In this document: positions 46,228 through 54,015 of the stretch, one piece after another | How the letters are laid out: each line of letters opens with the position of its first letter | Position numbering within the stretch: position 1 is the stretch's first letter | Made by a program: the position numbers and the translations under genes | NCBI RefSeq assembly: GCF_014236855.1 | Contig: NZ_CP051261.1 | Coordinates: forward strand, 2,666,001 to 2,730,000 | DNA: 64,000 nucleotides | Direction of reading: 5' to 3' | DNA from: Xanthomonas sp. SI | GTDB taxonomy: Bacteria; Pseudomonadota; Gammaproteobacteria; Xanthomonadales; Xanthomonadaceae | The notes under the pieces: generated by a model | Database searches by the model: none | Told to the model about the DNA's origin: nothing | The model's input: only the letters and a program-made list of their open reading frames with translations

Positions 46228-47616
46228 ATGACCGACCCGCGCCTGGACGCCCTTACGCACTCCGTTCCCGGACTGCGCCTGAAGACCGACCCCGCCGACC
46301 TGGAGCACTACGGCCGCGACTGGACCCGGCGCTGGACGCCGGCGCCGCTGGCGATCGCGCTGCCGGCCACGGTGGACGAGGTGCAGGCGGTGCTGCGCTG
46401 GGCCAACGACCATGCGGTGGCGGTGGTGCCCTCCGGTGGCCGCACCGGCCTGTCCGGCGGCGCGGTGGCCGCGCACGGCGAACTGGTGCTGAGCCTGGAG
46501 CGGATGAACAAGGCGCTGGCGTTCGATGCGGTCGATCGCACCCTCACCGTGCAGGCCGGCATGCCGCTGGAGGCCGTGCACAACGCGGCGCGCGAGCACG
46601 GGCTGGTGTATCCGGTGGATTTTGCCGCGCGCGGCTCGTGTTCGATCGGCGGCAACATCGCCACCAATGCCGGCGGCATCCGCGTGATCCGCTACGGCAA
46701 TACCCGCGAATGGATCGCCGGGCTCAAGGTGGTGACCGGCAGCGGTGAGCTGCTCGAACTCAACCGCGGGCTGATCAAGAATTCCAGCGGCTACGATTTC
46801 CGCCAGCTGCTGATCGGCTCCGAAGGCACCCTCGGCATCGTCGTGGAGGCCACGCTGCGGCTGACCGATCCGCCGCCGCCGAGCAACGTGATGCTGCTGG
46901 CGCTGCCGTCGTTCGAAGTGCTGATGCAGGTGTTCGCCGCGTTCCGCGGCCGCCTGCAGTTGGAGGCGTTCGAATTCTTCACCGACCGCGCGCTGGAACA
47001 TGTGCTGGCGCATGGCGCGCAGGCGCCGTTCGACACGGTCTATCCGTATTACGTGGTCACCGAGTACGCCAGCGGCGACGAGGCGCAGGAAGCCGCGGCG
47101 CTGGCCGCGTTCGAGGCGTGCATGGAGCAGGGCTGGGTGCTGGACGGGGTGATCAGCCAGAGCGATGCGCAGGCGGCGCAGCTGTGGCGCCTTCGCGAAG
47201 GCATCACCGAGGCGGTGGCGCGCTACAAGCCGTATAAGAACGACGTGTCGGTGCGGATCTCGGCGATGCCAGCGTTCCTGGCGCAGACCCAGGCCCTGCT
47301 CGGCGAAGCCTATCCGCAGTTCGACGTGGTCTGGTTCGGCCATATCGGCGACGGCAACCTGCACATCAATGTGCTCAAGCCCGACGCCAGCGCCGACGCC
47401 GACTTCATCGCCGCCTGCGAACAGGTCACCAAGCTGCTGGCGCAGGTGCTGGCCGAGCATGGCGGCAGCATCTCCGCCGAACACGGCATCGGCCTGGTCA
47501 AGAAGCCGTATCTGGAGAGCACCCGCAGCGCCGAGGAGATCGCGCTGATGCGCGCGGTCAAGCGCGTGTTCGATCCGGCAGGGCTGCTCAATCCGGGCAA
47601 GCTGTTCGATCCCTGA
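46228..47616 (+). CDS. FAD-linked oxidase, probable D-2-hydroxyglutarate dehydrogenase
   Basis: A 462-residue flavoprotein of the GlcD/D2HGDH/DLD family. The FAD-binding PCMH domain has VVPSGGRTGLSGGAV, SIGGNIATNAGGIRVIRYG and LIGSEGTLGIVVEATLRL. The C-terminal catalytic part has metal-binding HIGDGNLHINV and a final SAEHGIGLVKKPYL followed by LNPGKLFDP. Substrates in this family are D-2-hydroxy acids. Its position divergent from serA supports D-2-hydroxyglutarate, since in Pseudomonas D2HGDH is known to consume the D-2-hydroxyglutarate made by SerA and so pull serine synthesis forward. The exact substrate is inferred. Confidence 0.88.
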   Translation: MTDPRLDALTHSVPGLRLKTDPADLEHYGRDWTRRWTPAPLAIALPATVDEVQAVLRWANDHAVAVVPSGGRTGLSGGAVAAHGELVLSLERMNKALAFDAVDRTLTVQAGMPLEAVHNAAREHGLVYPVDFAARGSCSIGGNIATNAGGIRVIRYGNTREWIAGLKVVTGSGELLELNRGLIKNSSGYDFRQLLIGSEGTLGIVVEATLRLTDPPPPSNVMLLALPSFEVLMQVFAAFRGRLQLEAFEFFTDRALEHVLAHGAQAPFDTVYPYYVVTEYASGDEAQEAAALAAFEACMEQGWVLDGVISQSDAQAAQLWRLREGITEAVARYKPYKNDVSVRISAMPAFLAQTQALLGEAYPQFDVVWFGHIGDGNLHINVLKPDASADADFIAACEQVTKLLAQVLAEHGGSISAEHGIGLVKKPYLESTRSAEEIALMRAVKRVFDPAGLLNPGKLFDP

Positions 47617-47741
47617 GCCGCGCGCACGCCGTGCAGGCATGCGCGCGGCGTCGATGCTCGCGCTTGCGGCGGCGGCCGGCTAGGCTATGCCGACGCGGCC
47701 ATGGCCGCTTCTCTATTCCCGATCCCGTTGGAACCGATGCG

Positions 47742-48059
47742 ATGAACCGAGTGACCGCGCGCTGCGCCCTGTTGTTGATCCTGTCCGTCCCCGCGTTCGC
47801 GCAGGCTTCCAGCTTCGCCGGCAGTTCCGCCGGTTCCGCCTCGGCCGGTTCTGCCGGCAGTTCCGCGTCTTCGGACAGCAGCTCCGGCGACGACAAACTG
47901 GTGCTGCAGGCGCGCGACGACGCGGCCGGTTTCGTCGCCAGTGCCGGCCGCATCCGCGGCGTGCAACTGGAGGCGGCGCTGCGCGTGCTGCGCGAGCGCA
48001 ACCCGCAGGCGCAGCAGGCCAGCGACCTGCAACTGGCGCAGGCCATCCTGGCGCTGTGA
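47742..48059 (+). CDS. Secreted DUF2388-like small protein
   Basis: A 105-residue exported protein: signal peptide MNRVTARCALLLILSVPAFAQA, then a serine/alanine/glycine-rich linker (about residues 23-50), then a conserved end RDDAAGFVASAGRIRGVQLE and LQLAQAILAL. The C-terminal part is what I know from DUF2388 proteins of Pseudomonas, which are small periplasmic proteins often next to DUF4105 genes, as here. Function is unknown. Its stop overlaps the next start (TGATG). Confidence 0.75.
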   Translation: MNRVTARCALLLILSVPAFAQASSFAGSSAGSASAGSAGSSASSDSSSGDDKLVLQARDDAAGFVASAGRIRGVQLEAALRVLRERNPQAQQASDLQLAQAILAL

Positions 48060-50083
48060 TGCCGCGCCGGCGGCTGCGCCGGCTGGCGTGGCTGGCGCTG
48101 CTTGGGTTGGCGTGCGCACTGCCTGCGCAGGCAGTGCGGTTGCAGGTCGATGCGGGCGGATTGAGCGCTTCCGAACGCGCGGCCAGCCAGGCCCTGCTCG
48201 ACGCGACGCTGCCGAAGCTGCCGCCGGCCTGGAGCGCGGCGATCGCGACGCCGCTGACGCTGCAATGGCGCGACGACCTGCCCGAACAGGTGCACGGCAG
48301 GGCGCAGGCGCGGCACCTGCTGTTGAACAAGGCCCTGCTGCGCGCGTGGATGGCGCAGCCTGCCGCCGGTGCCGCCGACGATGGCGCAGCGGACCCGGCG
48401 AGGCGGCCGGCGGTCGCCGCACTGCTGCACGAACTGGCGCATTTCTACGACCGCTCCGCGGCGGGCCAGCTATCGTCGGATCCGCGCCTGCTGGATCTGG
48501 CCGGCTGGCAGGTCAGTCCGATGCGGCTGGGCCTGCGCGTGGGTCGCAATGCCTTCAGCGAGCGCAGCCCGGACCGGTACGAACTTGAGTCGCCGACGGA
48601 ATTCGTCGCGGTCAATCTGGAACATTTCCTGCTGGATCCCGACTACGCGTGCCGGCGCCCGGCGCTGGCGCGGTATTTCGCGCAGCGCCTGGCCTGGTCG
48701 CCGCCGGCGACGGCGTGCGCGCCCGGCATGGCCTATCTGCAGGATCCGCTGGCCGACGAGGCGGCGCTGCTGCAACTGGATCCGGCGCGGGTCTACGCGA
48801 TCGACTACCTGCTGGCCGAGGGCAACGCGCAGCCGATGAGCCATTGGGGCCACAGCATGCTGCGGCTGGTGATCTGCGCGCCGGGACGCGCGCCCGGTCC
48901 CGACTGCCGCCTGGACCTGGCGTATCACAAGGTGCTGTCGTTCCGCGCGTTCGTCGACGACGTGCAGATCTCCAACATGCGCGGCCTGGTCGGTTCGTAT
49001 CCGTCGCGGCTGTTCGTGCTGCCGCTGCGCCAGGTGGTGGACGACTACACCCAGGTGCAGCTGCGCGGCCTGCAGTCGATTCCGCTGCGGCTGAGCGCGG
49101 ACGAGCGCGTGGCGCTGCTGGAGCGCGCCGCGCAGCTGCACTGGAGCTACGACGGGCGCTATTACTTTCTCAGCAACAACTGCGCGGTGGAAACCTACAA
49201 GCTGCTGCACGACGGCGTGCCGCGGCTGGCCGGCGCGCGCCTGGCCGGGATCAGCCCGACCGGCCTGCTGCGCCGCCTGGCCCGCGCCGGCATCGCCGAC
49301 ACCGCGGTGCTGGACGATGCGGACGCCGCCACGCGCCAGGGCTACTACTTCGCGCCGGCGAGCGCGCACTACGCGGCGATGTTCGCGGTCGCGCGCGCGC
49401 AGCTGGCATTGCCGGCGCGCAGCGTGGAAACCTGGCTGGACCTGCCGGCGGCGCAGCGCGCGCCCTGGCTGCAGCGCGGCGACCTGCGCGCCAGCGCCGC
49501 ACTTTTGTTGCTTGAGAACGCCGCGCGCCGGCGCCAGGAGCAGCGCGGCCGCGATGCCTTGAAGCGGCGTTATCTGGCCAGGGCGCATCTGCCTGCGTCT
49601 GCGCCTGCGTCTGCCGATGCCGGTTCCGGAGTCGACGCCGGAGCAGGAGCAGGGGCCGGTACTGGCGCTGGTGCTGGTGCTGATGCCGGTGATGGTGATG
49701 GTGATGGCACCACGGTCGCCGACGCGACGGATGCCCAGACCCAGGATGCCGCTGCCGCAGTTCGCGCGATGTTGGCGCAGCAAGGTCTGTTGAGCCAACC
49801 GTCGACGCTGCTGCAGGGCCAGCCCGGCTATGGGTTGCCGCAGGCGCAGGAGCGCGCATGGTTGCAGCGTCAGGGACAAGCGCGGATCGACGCACTGCGC
49901 AGCGACGGCGTCGCGCTGCAGGCGCGCCTGCATGCCTTGCTGCCGCCACCGCTGCGCGCGGAGCTGCAGCAGATCGATGCGAACCTGGCGACGCTGGGCG
50001 CGCGGCTGCGCGATCTCAACCGCGACAGCGGCGGACTGCAGCTGGTTTCGCCTTCAGTGTTGCAGCCTGCCGGCAAGCAATGA
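48059..50083 (+). CDS. DUF4105 (Lnb N-terminal periplasmic domain) protein with HExxH motif
   Basis: A 674-residue exported protein. A signal peptide (ending LPAQA) leads to a segment with the zinc-protease-like motif LLHELAHFYDRSA (near residue 125), then the DUF4105 domain (about 255-430) with SHWGHSMLRLVI and YFLSNNCAVETYKLL, the conserved His and Cys regions. The C-terminal third has a low-complexity DAGSGVDAGAGAGAGTGAGA tract and helical segments. In Bacteroides the DUF4105 protein Lnb has been linked to lipoprotein N-acylation; whether that applies to a Xanthomonas-like cell, which would normally have Lnt, is open. ATG 48059 is coupled to the DUF2388 gene. Confidence 0.82.
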   Translation: MPRRRLRRLAWLALLGLACALPAQAVRLQVDAGGLSASERAASQALLDATLPKLPPAWSAAIATPLTLQWRDDLPEQVHGRAQARHLLLNKALLRAWMAQPAAGAADDGAADPARRPAVAALLHELAHFYDRSAAGQLSSDPRLLDLAGWQVSPMRLGLRVGRNAFSERSPDRYELESPTEFVAVNLEHFLLDPDYACRRPALARYFAQRLAWSPPATACAPGMAYLQDPLADEAALLQLDPARVYAIDYLLAEGNAQPMSHWGHSMLRLVICAPGRAPGPDCRLDLAYHKVLSFRAFVDDVQISNMRGLVGSYPSRLFVLPLRQVVDDYTQVQLRGLQSIPLRLSADERVALLERAAQLHWSYDGRYYFLSNNCAVETYKLLHDGVPRLAGARLAGISPTGLLRRLARAGIADTAVLDDADAATRQGYYFAPASAHYAAMFAVARAQLALPARSVETWLDLPAAQRAPWLQRGDLRASAALLLLENAARRRQEQRGRDALKRRYLARAHLPASAPASADAGSGVDAGAGAGAGTGAGAGADAGDGDGDGTTVADATDAQTQDAAAAVRAMLAQQGLLSQPSTLLQGQPGYGLPQAQERAWLQRQGQARIDALRSDGVALQARLHALLPPPLRAELQQIDANLATLGARLRDLNRDSGGLQLVSPSVLQPAGKQ

Positions 50084-50265
50084 TGGGGAGGCGGTTCGAT
50101 CGCGACAGCAATTGCTTGAGCGTCGGATTCGCGGGACTTGCCCATCTGGAAAAGGTCGCGCGATGGAATTCGCTCCTGCATGACGGAGTTGCGGCCATTC
50201 AGGACATCGGCTAGCAGCCAACTGTCAGCCGTGACCAAAAGCCGCTGGTGTCTTGATTGGACGAG
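50084..50265. other. Gap after the DUF4105 gene
   Basis: No gene is supported in this stretch, which leads into the palindromic repeat that follows. Nothing else was recognised. Confidence 0.4.
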
Positions 50266-50467
50266 GCGCTTCGCTCCCGACCCTCACCCCAACCCCTCTC
50301 CCGGTGGGAGAGGGGCTAAAAGCGCAGTTCCCTTCTCCCATCGGGAGAAGGTGCCCCGAAGGGGCGGATGAGGGTACGGGCGAAGCCTCGCGCGATCGAA
50401 CATCACGAGGGCGCCGCAGCGAAAGATGAGGGTAGGGGCAAAGCCTCGTTCAATCGAACATCGCGAG
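50266..50467. repeat. Composite palindromic repeat
   Basis: A nest of perfect hairpins: CCCCTCTCCC/GGGAGAGGGG (50293-50315), CCTTCTCCC/GGGAGAAGG (50331-50351) and GCCCC/GGGGC (50353-50365). They are framed by an outer imperfect inverted repeat (GAGGCGCTTCGCTCCCGACC around 50264-50283 against GGGTACGGGCGAAGCCTCG at 50372-50390). A partial direct copy of the right flank (GATGAGGGTAGGGGCAAAGC, then CTCG and AATCGAACATCGCGAG) lies at 50427-50467. This kind of CTCTCCC/GGGAGAG repeat is common between genes in Xanthomonadaceae. Confidence 0.75.
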
Positions 50468-50531
50468 CCGACCACGATGAAGACTCAGGAGCGCAAGTAA
50501 CACGCGTCCCGCTGCCGCCACTCCGCCACTG

Positions 50532-50909
50532 CTACGGCAAATCCAGACCCACGTCTTCGCCATAGCGATCCAGCCAGGCATCGCGCACCGGATCCTGCCG
50601 ATACTTCGCGCGCAGCCTGGCCCAGGTCGCCTCGTTGCCGTCGCAGTACTTCGCCATCGCCTTGTCCAGCTCGCTGCGTCGCGCCGCATCGTAGGGTTCC
50701 TCCCCGGCGAAGTGGTTGCACACGTCCTGGCGCGCGACGAACGCACGGATCTCCTGCGGCAGCGCGCAGAAGCCGGCGTGGTGCTCGGGATCCACCTCCT
50801 CCGGGATCGTGCAGGCGGCCGCGCCCTGCTCCGCGGCCGCGGGCTTGGCCGCGGCCAGGCCGGGCAGGATCAGCAGCGTCGCCAGTACGAGGGTGCAGCG
50901 CGCACGCAT
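50532..50909 (-). CDS. Secreted hypothetical protein
   Basis: A 125-residue exported protein: signal peptide MRARCTLVLATLLILPGLAAA, then a mature part with four cysteines (AACTIPEEV, GFCALP, DVCNHFAGE, KYCDGNE) that could form two disulfides, and a helical, charged C-terminus (RAKYRQDPVRDAWLDRYG). I do not know the family, although the cysteine spacing looks conserved-protein-like. It starts four bases after the downstream-strand EfpL stop and probably shares that transcript. Confidence 0.75.
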   Translation of the reverse strand: MRARCTLVLATLLILPGLAAAKPAAAEQGAAACTIPEEVDPEHHAGFCALPQEIRAFVARQDVCNHFAGEEPYDAARRSELDKAMAKYCDGNEATWARLRAKYRQDPVRDAWLDRYGEDVGLDLP

Positions 50910-50913
50910 CGGA

Positions 50914-51480
50914 TCAGTCCGCGCGCCCGGCGAACTCGCCGGTGGTGGTGTTGACCAGCACGCGCTCGCCGTTGCCGATGTACTCCGGCACCATGATCTC
51001 CAGCCCGGTATTGAGCTTGGCTGGCTTCGGCCGCTTGGTCGCGGTGCCGCCTTTCAGCTCCGGCGGGGTTTCGATCACTTCCAGGGTCACGCTCTGCGGC
51101 AACTGCACCGCCACCGGCTGGTCGTCGATGACCTGCACGTAGATGCCGGTCAGGCCCTCGGTGATGTAGCCGGCGTCGTCGCCGATCACGTCGGCATCGA
51201 GCGTGTACGGGGTGTAGTCCTCGTCGTCCAGGAACACGAACGCCTCGCCGTCCTTGTACGAGAAGGTGGCCTGGTGCCGGCTCAGCTCGACTTCGCGCAG
51301 GTCGTCGTCGCCGTCGAAGCTGGCATCGAGCTTGTTGCCGCCCGGCACGCTGTACATCACGAAACGGAAGCGCACATTGCCGCCGCGGCCCTGCGGCGAG
51401 CTGCGCTCGATGTCGCGGATCTGATAGACGCCGTTGTTGTACTCGACGACGTTGCCTTTCTTGATTTCGTTGGCTTTCAT
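50914..51480 (-). CDS. yeiP: Elongation factor P-like protein (EfpL/YeiP)
   Basis: A 188-residue three-domain EF-P paralogue. The N-terminal KOW-like domain begins [20 protein letters not shown] and its tip loop reads [11 protein letters not shown], the SPQ(x)RG loop that distinguishes EfpL from canonical EF-P, whose tip carries a modified lysine or arginine. Domains II and III ([36 protein letters not shown]) are EF-P-like. It is expected to bind stalled ribosomes between P and E sites and relieve arrest at proline-rich or related motifs. Confidence 0.93.
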   Translation of the reverse strand: MKANEIKKGNVVEYNNGVYQIRDIERSSPQGRGGNVRFRFVMYSVPGGNKLDASFDGDDDLREVELSRHQATFSYKDGEAFVFLDDEDYTPYTLDADVIGDDAGYITEGLTGIYVQVIDDQPVAVQLPQSVTLEVIETPPELKGGTATKRPKPAKLNTGLEIMVPEYIGNGERVLVNTTTGEFAGRAD

Positions 51481-51490
51481 GGGTTGGGAG

Positions 51491-51592
51491 CCGGGATTGG
51501 GGATTGGAGATTCGGGATTGGTAAAGAGCAGGCGGGGAGCGAAGGGGGCGGGGCGCTTTTGCGAATCCCCAATCCCGAATCACGAATCCCGG
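51491..51592. repeat. Inverted pair of GGGATTG/GGGATTC heptad arrays
   Basis: CCGGGATTGGGGATTGGAGA followed by TTCGGGATTG at 51491-51520 faces GCGAATCCCCAATCCCGAAT followed by CACGAATCCCGG at 51561-51592. The arms are 40 bases apart and could form an extended hairpin between efpL and the SDR gene. Same family as the repeats at 44.5 and 46.1 kb. Confidence 0.75.
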
Positions 51593-52363
51593 CTATTTAG
51601 GCGCCAAGCGTACCGCGCCGTCGAGGCGGATGACCTCGCCGTTGAGATAGCGGTTGCGCAGCAGGAACATCACCGTGTCGGCGAATTCCTCGGGGCGGCC
51701 GAGCCGCGGCGGGAACGGGATCGATGCGGCCAGCGACTGCTGCACCGCCTCGGGCATTCCGTCCACCATCGGGGTCCAGAAGATGCCCGGGGCGATGGTG
51801 TTGACGCGGATGCCGAAGCGCGCCAGTTCGCGTGCAATCGGCAGGGTCATCGCCACCACGCCGCCCTTGGACGCGGCATACGCGGCTTGGCCGATCTGGC
51901 CTTCGTAGGCGGCGACGCTGGCGGTGTTGACGATCGCGCCGCGTTCGCCGTCCTCGCCCGGCGGGTTGTGTTGCATCAAGTCGGCGGCGGCCTTGGCGAC
52001 GTTGAAGCTGCCGACCAGGTTGACCATCACCGTGCCCTGGAACGTGGCCAGCGGCATCGGCGCCTCCTTGCCGAGCACGCGGCCGGCGCCGAGGATGCCG
52101 GCGCAGTTGATCGCGGCGTTGAGCCCTCCGAGGAAGTCGCGCGCCGCGCCGAGCTGCGTTGCCACCTGCGCCTCGTCGCTGACGTCGGTGCGGAAATAGC
52201 GCGCCTGCGCGGTGCCGAGCGCGGCGACCGCGGCCGCGCCCTTGTCGTCGTTGAGGTCGAACAGCGCGACCTTGCCGCCGTCGGCGACGATGCGCTGCGC
52301 GACCGCCAGGCCGAGGCCGGAAACGCCGCCGGTGACGACCGCGCGGATATCGGCAAGTTGCAT
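51593..52363 (-). CDS. SDR-family dehydrogenase, 3-hydroxyacyl-CoA dehydrogenase type 2-like
   Basis: A 256-residue short-chain dehydrogenase. The NAD site is VTGGVSGLGLAVAQ with an aspartate-ended strand (VALFDLNDDKG) indicating NAD preference; INCAGI, the catalytic serine in VNTASVAAYEGQIGQ and YAASKGG complete the set. The PFPPRLGRPEEFADTVMFLL ending resembles HSD17B10-type 3-hydroxyacyl-CoA dehydrogenases of fatty acid and branched-chain breakdown. A GGGAGG ribosome site precedes ATG 52363. It fits the acyl-CoA catabolism genes that follow on this strand. Confidence 0.9.
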   Translation of the reverse strand: MQLADIRAVVTGGVSGLGLAVAQRIVADGGKVALFDLNDDKGAAAVAALGTAQARYFRTDVSDEAQVATQLGAARDFLGGLNAAINCAGILGAGRVLGKEAPMPLATFQGTVMVNLVGSFNVAKAAADLMQHNPPGEDGERGAIVNTASVAAYEGQIGQAAYAASKGGVVAMTLPIARELARFGIRVNTIAPGIFWTPMVDGMPEAVQQSLAASIPFPPRLGRPEEFADTVMFLLRNRYLNGEVIRLDGAVRLAPK

Positions 52364-52542
52364 GGTGTTCCCTCCCAGGAAAGCGCGCATTTTAGCCGAG
52401 GCGCGCGTTTCGGTGGTTCAGCCGCCGCGCGAATCCGCCCGGCGATCGTGCCGATCTGCAGCGACGCCGGACGATGCGGGCAGGACCGACGCGGTGCGGC
52501 TGGCCGCTGCCGCGCCGCTCGCGGCACGCGTGGCCGTTGCGT

Positions 52543-53436
52543 TCACGCCGCCGCCAGCGCCTGGCCGGCCTTGCTGCCGGTGCGACGGCCGAGTTTCTGC
52601 GCCAGCCAGTGTCCGGTCGCGGCCAAGACCTGCAGGTCGATGCCGGTGGCCACGCCATTGCCGTGCAACAGGTAGACCACGTCCTCGCTGGCCACGTTGC
52701 CGCTGGCGCCCCTGGCGTACGGACAGCCGCCGGCGCCGGACACCGCCGCATCGACCACGCGCACGCCTTCCTCCAGGCACGCGGCGATATTGGCCAGGGC
52801 CTGGCCGTAGGTGTCGTGGAAATGCACCGCCAGCGCCGCCATCGGCAGTTCGGCGGCGACCGCGCGCAGCATCGCCCGCGCCTTGCCCGGGGTGCCGACG
52901 CCGATGGTGTCGCCCAGCGAGATCTCGTAGCAGCCCATGGCGTGCAGCTGCCGCGCCACCCGCACCACATCGGCCAGCGGCACCGCGCCCTGATAGGGGC
53001 AACCGAGCACGGTGGAGACGTAGCCGCGCACCTTGATCCCGTCCGCCGCCGCGCGCGCCAGCACCGGCGCGAAGCGCGCCAGCGATTCGTCGATGCCGGC
53101 ATTGGTGTTGGTGCGGTTGAAGGTTTCCGAGGCGGCGGTGAACACCGCGATCTCGCGCACGCCGACCGCTGCGGCGCGCTCGTAGCCCTGCAGGTTCGGC
53201 ACCAGCACCGGGTAGTCCACGCCCGGCGCCGGCACGATGCCGGCGTAGACCTCGGCCGCGTCGGCCAGCTGCGGCACCCATTTGGGGCTGACGAAACTGG
53301 TCGCCTCGATGCTGCGCAGGCCGGTGCGCGACAGCCGCGCGATCAGCTCGATCTTGTCGGCGGTGGCGACCCAGGCCTTCTCGTTCTGCAGGCCGTCGCG
53401 CGGTCCCACTTCTACCAGGCGGACGAAGTCGCTCAT
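52543..53436 (-). CDS. mvaB: Hydroxymethylglutaryl-CoA lyase
   Basis: A 297-residue TIM-barrel enzyme splitting HMG-CoA into acetyl-CoA and acetoacetate, the last step of leucine degradation. VEVGPRDGLQNEK carries the catalytic aspartate and arginine, FHDTYGQALANI the metal histidines (H-x-H region), and SGAGGCPYARGASGN the active-site cysteine loop. ATG 53436 gives the family start MSDFVRLVEVGPRDG; the 20-codon longer frame has no homology. The missing members of the leucine path (isovaleryl-CoA dehydrogenase, methylcrotonyl-CoA carboxylase) are not in the window. Confidence 0.95.
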   Translation of the reverse strand: MSDFVRLVEVGPRDGLQNEKAWVATADKIELIARLSRTGLRSIEATSFVSPKWVPQLADAAEVYAGIVPAPGVDYPVLVPNLQGYERAAAVGVREIAVFTAASETFNRTNTNAGIDESLARFAPVLARAAADGIKVRGYVSTVLGCPYQGAVPLADVVRVARQLHAMGCYEISLGDTIGVGTPGKARAMLRAVAAELPMAALAVHFHDTYGQALANIAACLEEGVRVVDAAVSGAGGCPYARGASGNVASEDVVYLLHGNGVATGIDLQVLAATGHWLAQKLGRRTGSKAGQALAAA

Positions 53437-53613
53437 CGGCGGCACCTGCAGCGCGTCGCGCAAGCGGGCGCGATCGGCAGAGGCCGCGCGGGGCAAGGCG
53501 GAAACGGCGAATTGGCGGTCACATGCATTCCTTGGAGTGGACGGCTGCGCGCCGTCGCCGAGCGGCGCAGGCCGCCGCCCGCGCGAAGTGCGATCGTCAG
53601 TGCAGGGCGCCGC

Positions 53614-54015
53614 TCAGGCGCTCGCCGGCCGCTGGCAGACCGCTTCGATGTTGTGCCCATCCGGATCCAGCAGGAAGGCGCCGTAGTAGTTGGGGTGGTA
53701 ATGCGGCCGCAGCCCGGGCGCGCCATTGTCGCGACCGCCGGCGGCGAGCCCGGCGCGATGGAAGGCATCCACCTGGGCTCGGTCGGCGGCGACGAAGGCC
53801 AGATGCAATCCGCCGCCGGTAGCCGTGGCGCCATCGGTGAGCCAGACGCTGGGCTTGCCGTCGCGGCCGAAACCGATGTGGCGGCGATCGCCGCTCTGCT
53901 CGGCGCTCACCTCCATCACGATGTCCAGCCCGAGCGCGGTCAGCGCGGCGCGGTAGAACGCCAGGCTGCGCTCCAGCTCGACGCAGCGCAGGCCGATGTG
54001 ATCGAGCGGGCTCAC
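53614..54015 (-). CDS. VOC/glyoxalase-fold protein
   Basis: A 133-residue vicinal-oxygen-chelate protein built of two beta-alpha-beta-beta-beta repeats (LDHIGLRCVELERSLAFYRA at the start; NYYGAFLLDPDGHNIEAVC near the end). Metal ligands would be His in LDHIGLR, His in GGLHLAFVA and Glu in NIEAV. The reaction is unknown. Its GTG overlaps the stop of the enoyl-CoA hydratase gene (GTGA), so it is co-translated and may act on an acyl-CoA intermediate. Confidence 0.85.
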   Translation of the reverse strand: MSPLDHIGLRCVELERSLAFYRAALTALGLDIVMEVSAEQSGDRRHIGFGRDGKPSVWLTDGATATGGGLHLAFVAADRAQVDAFHRAGLAAGGRDNGAPGLRPHYHPNYYGAFLLDPDGHNIEAVCQRPASA

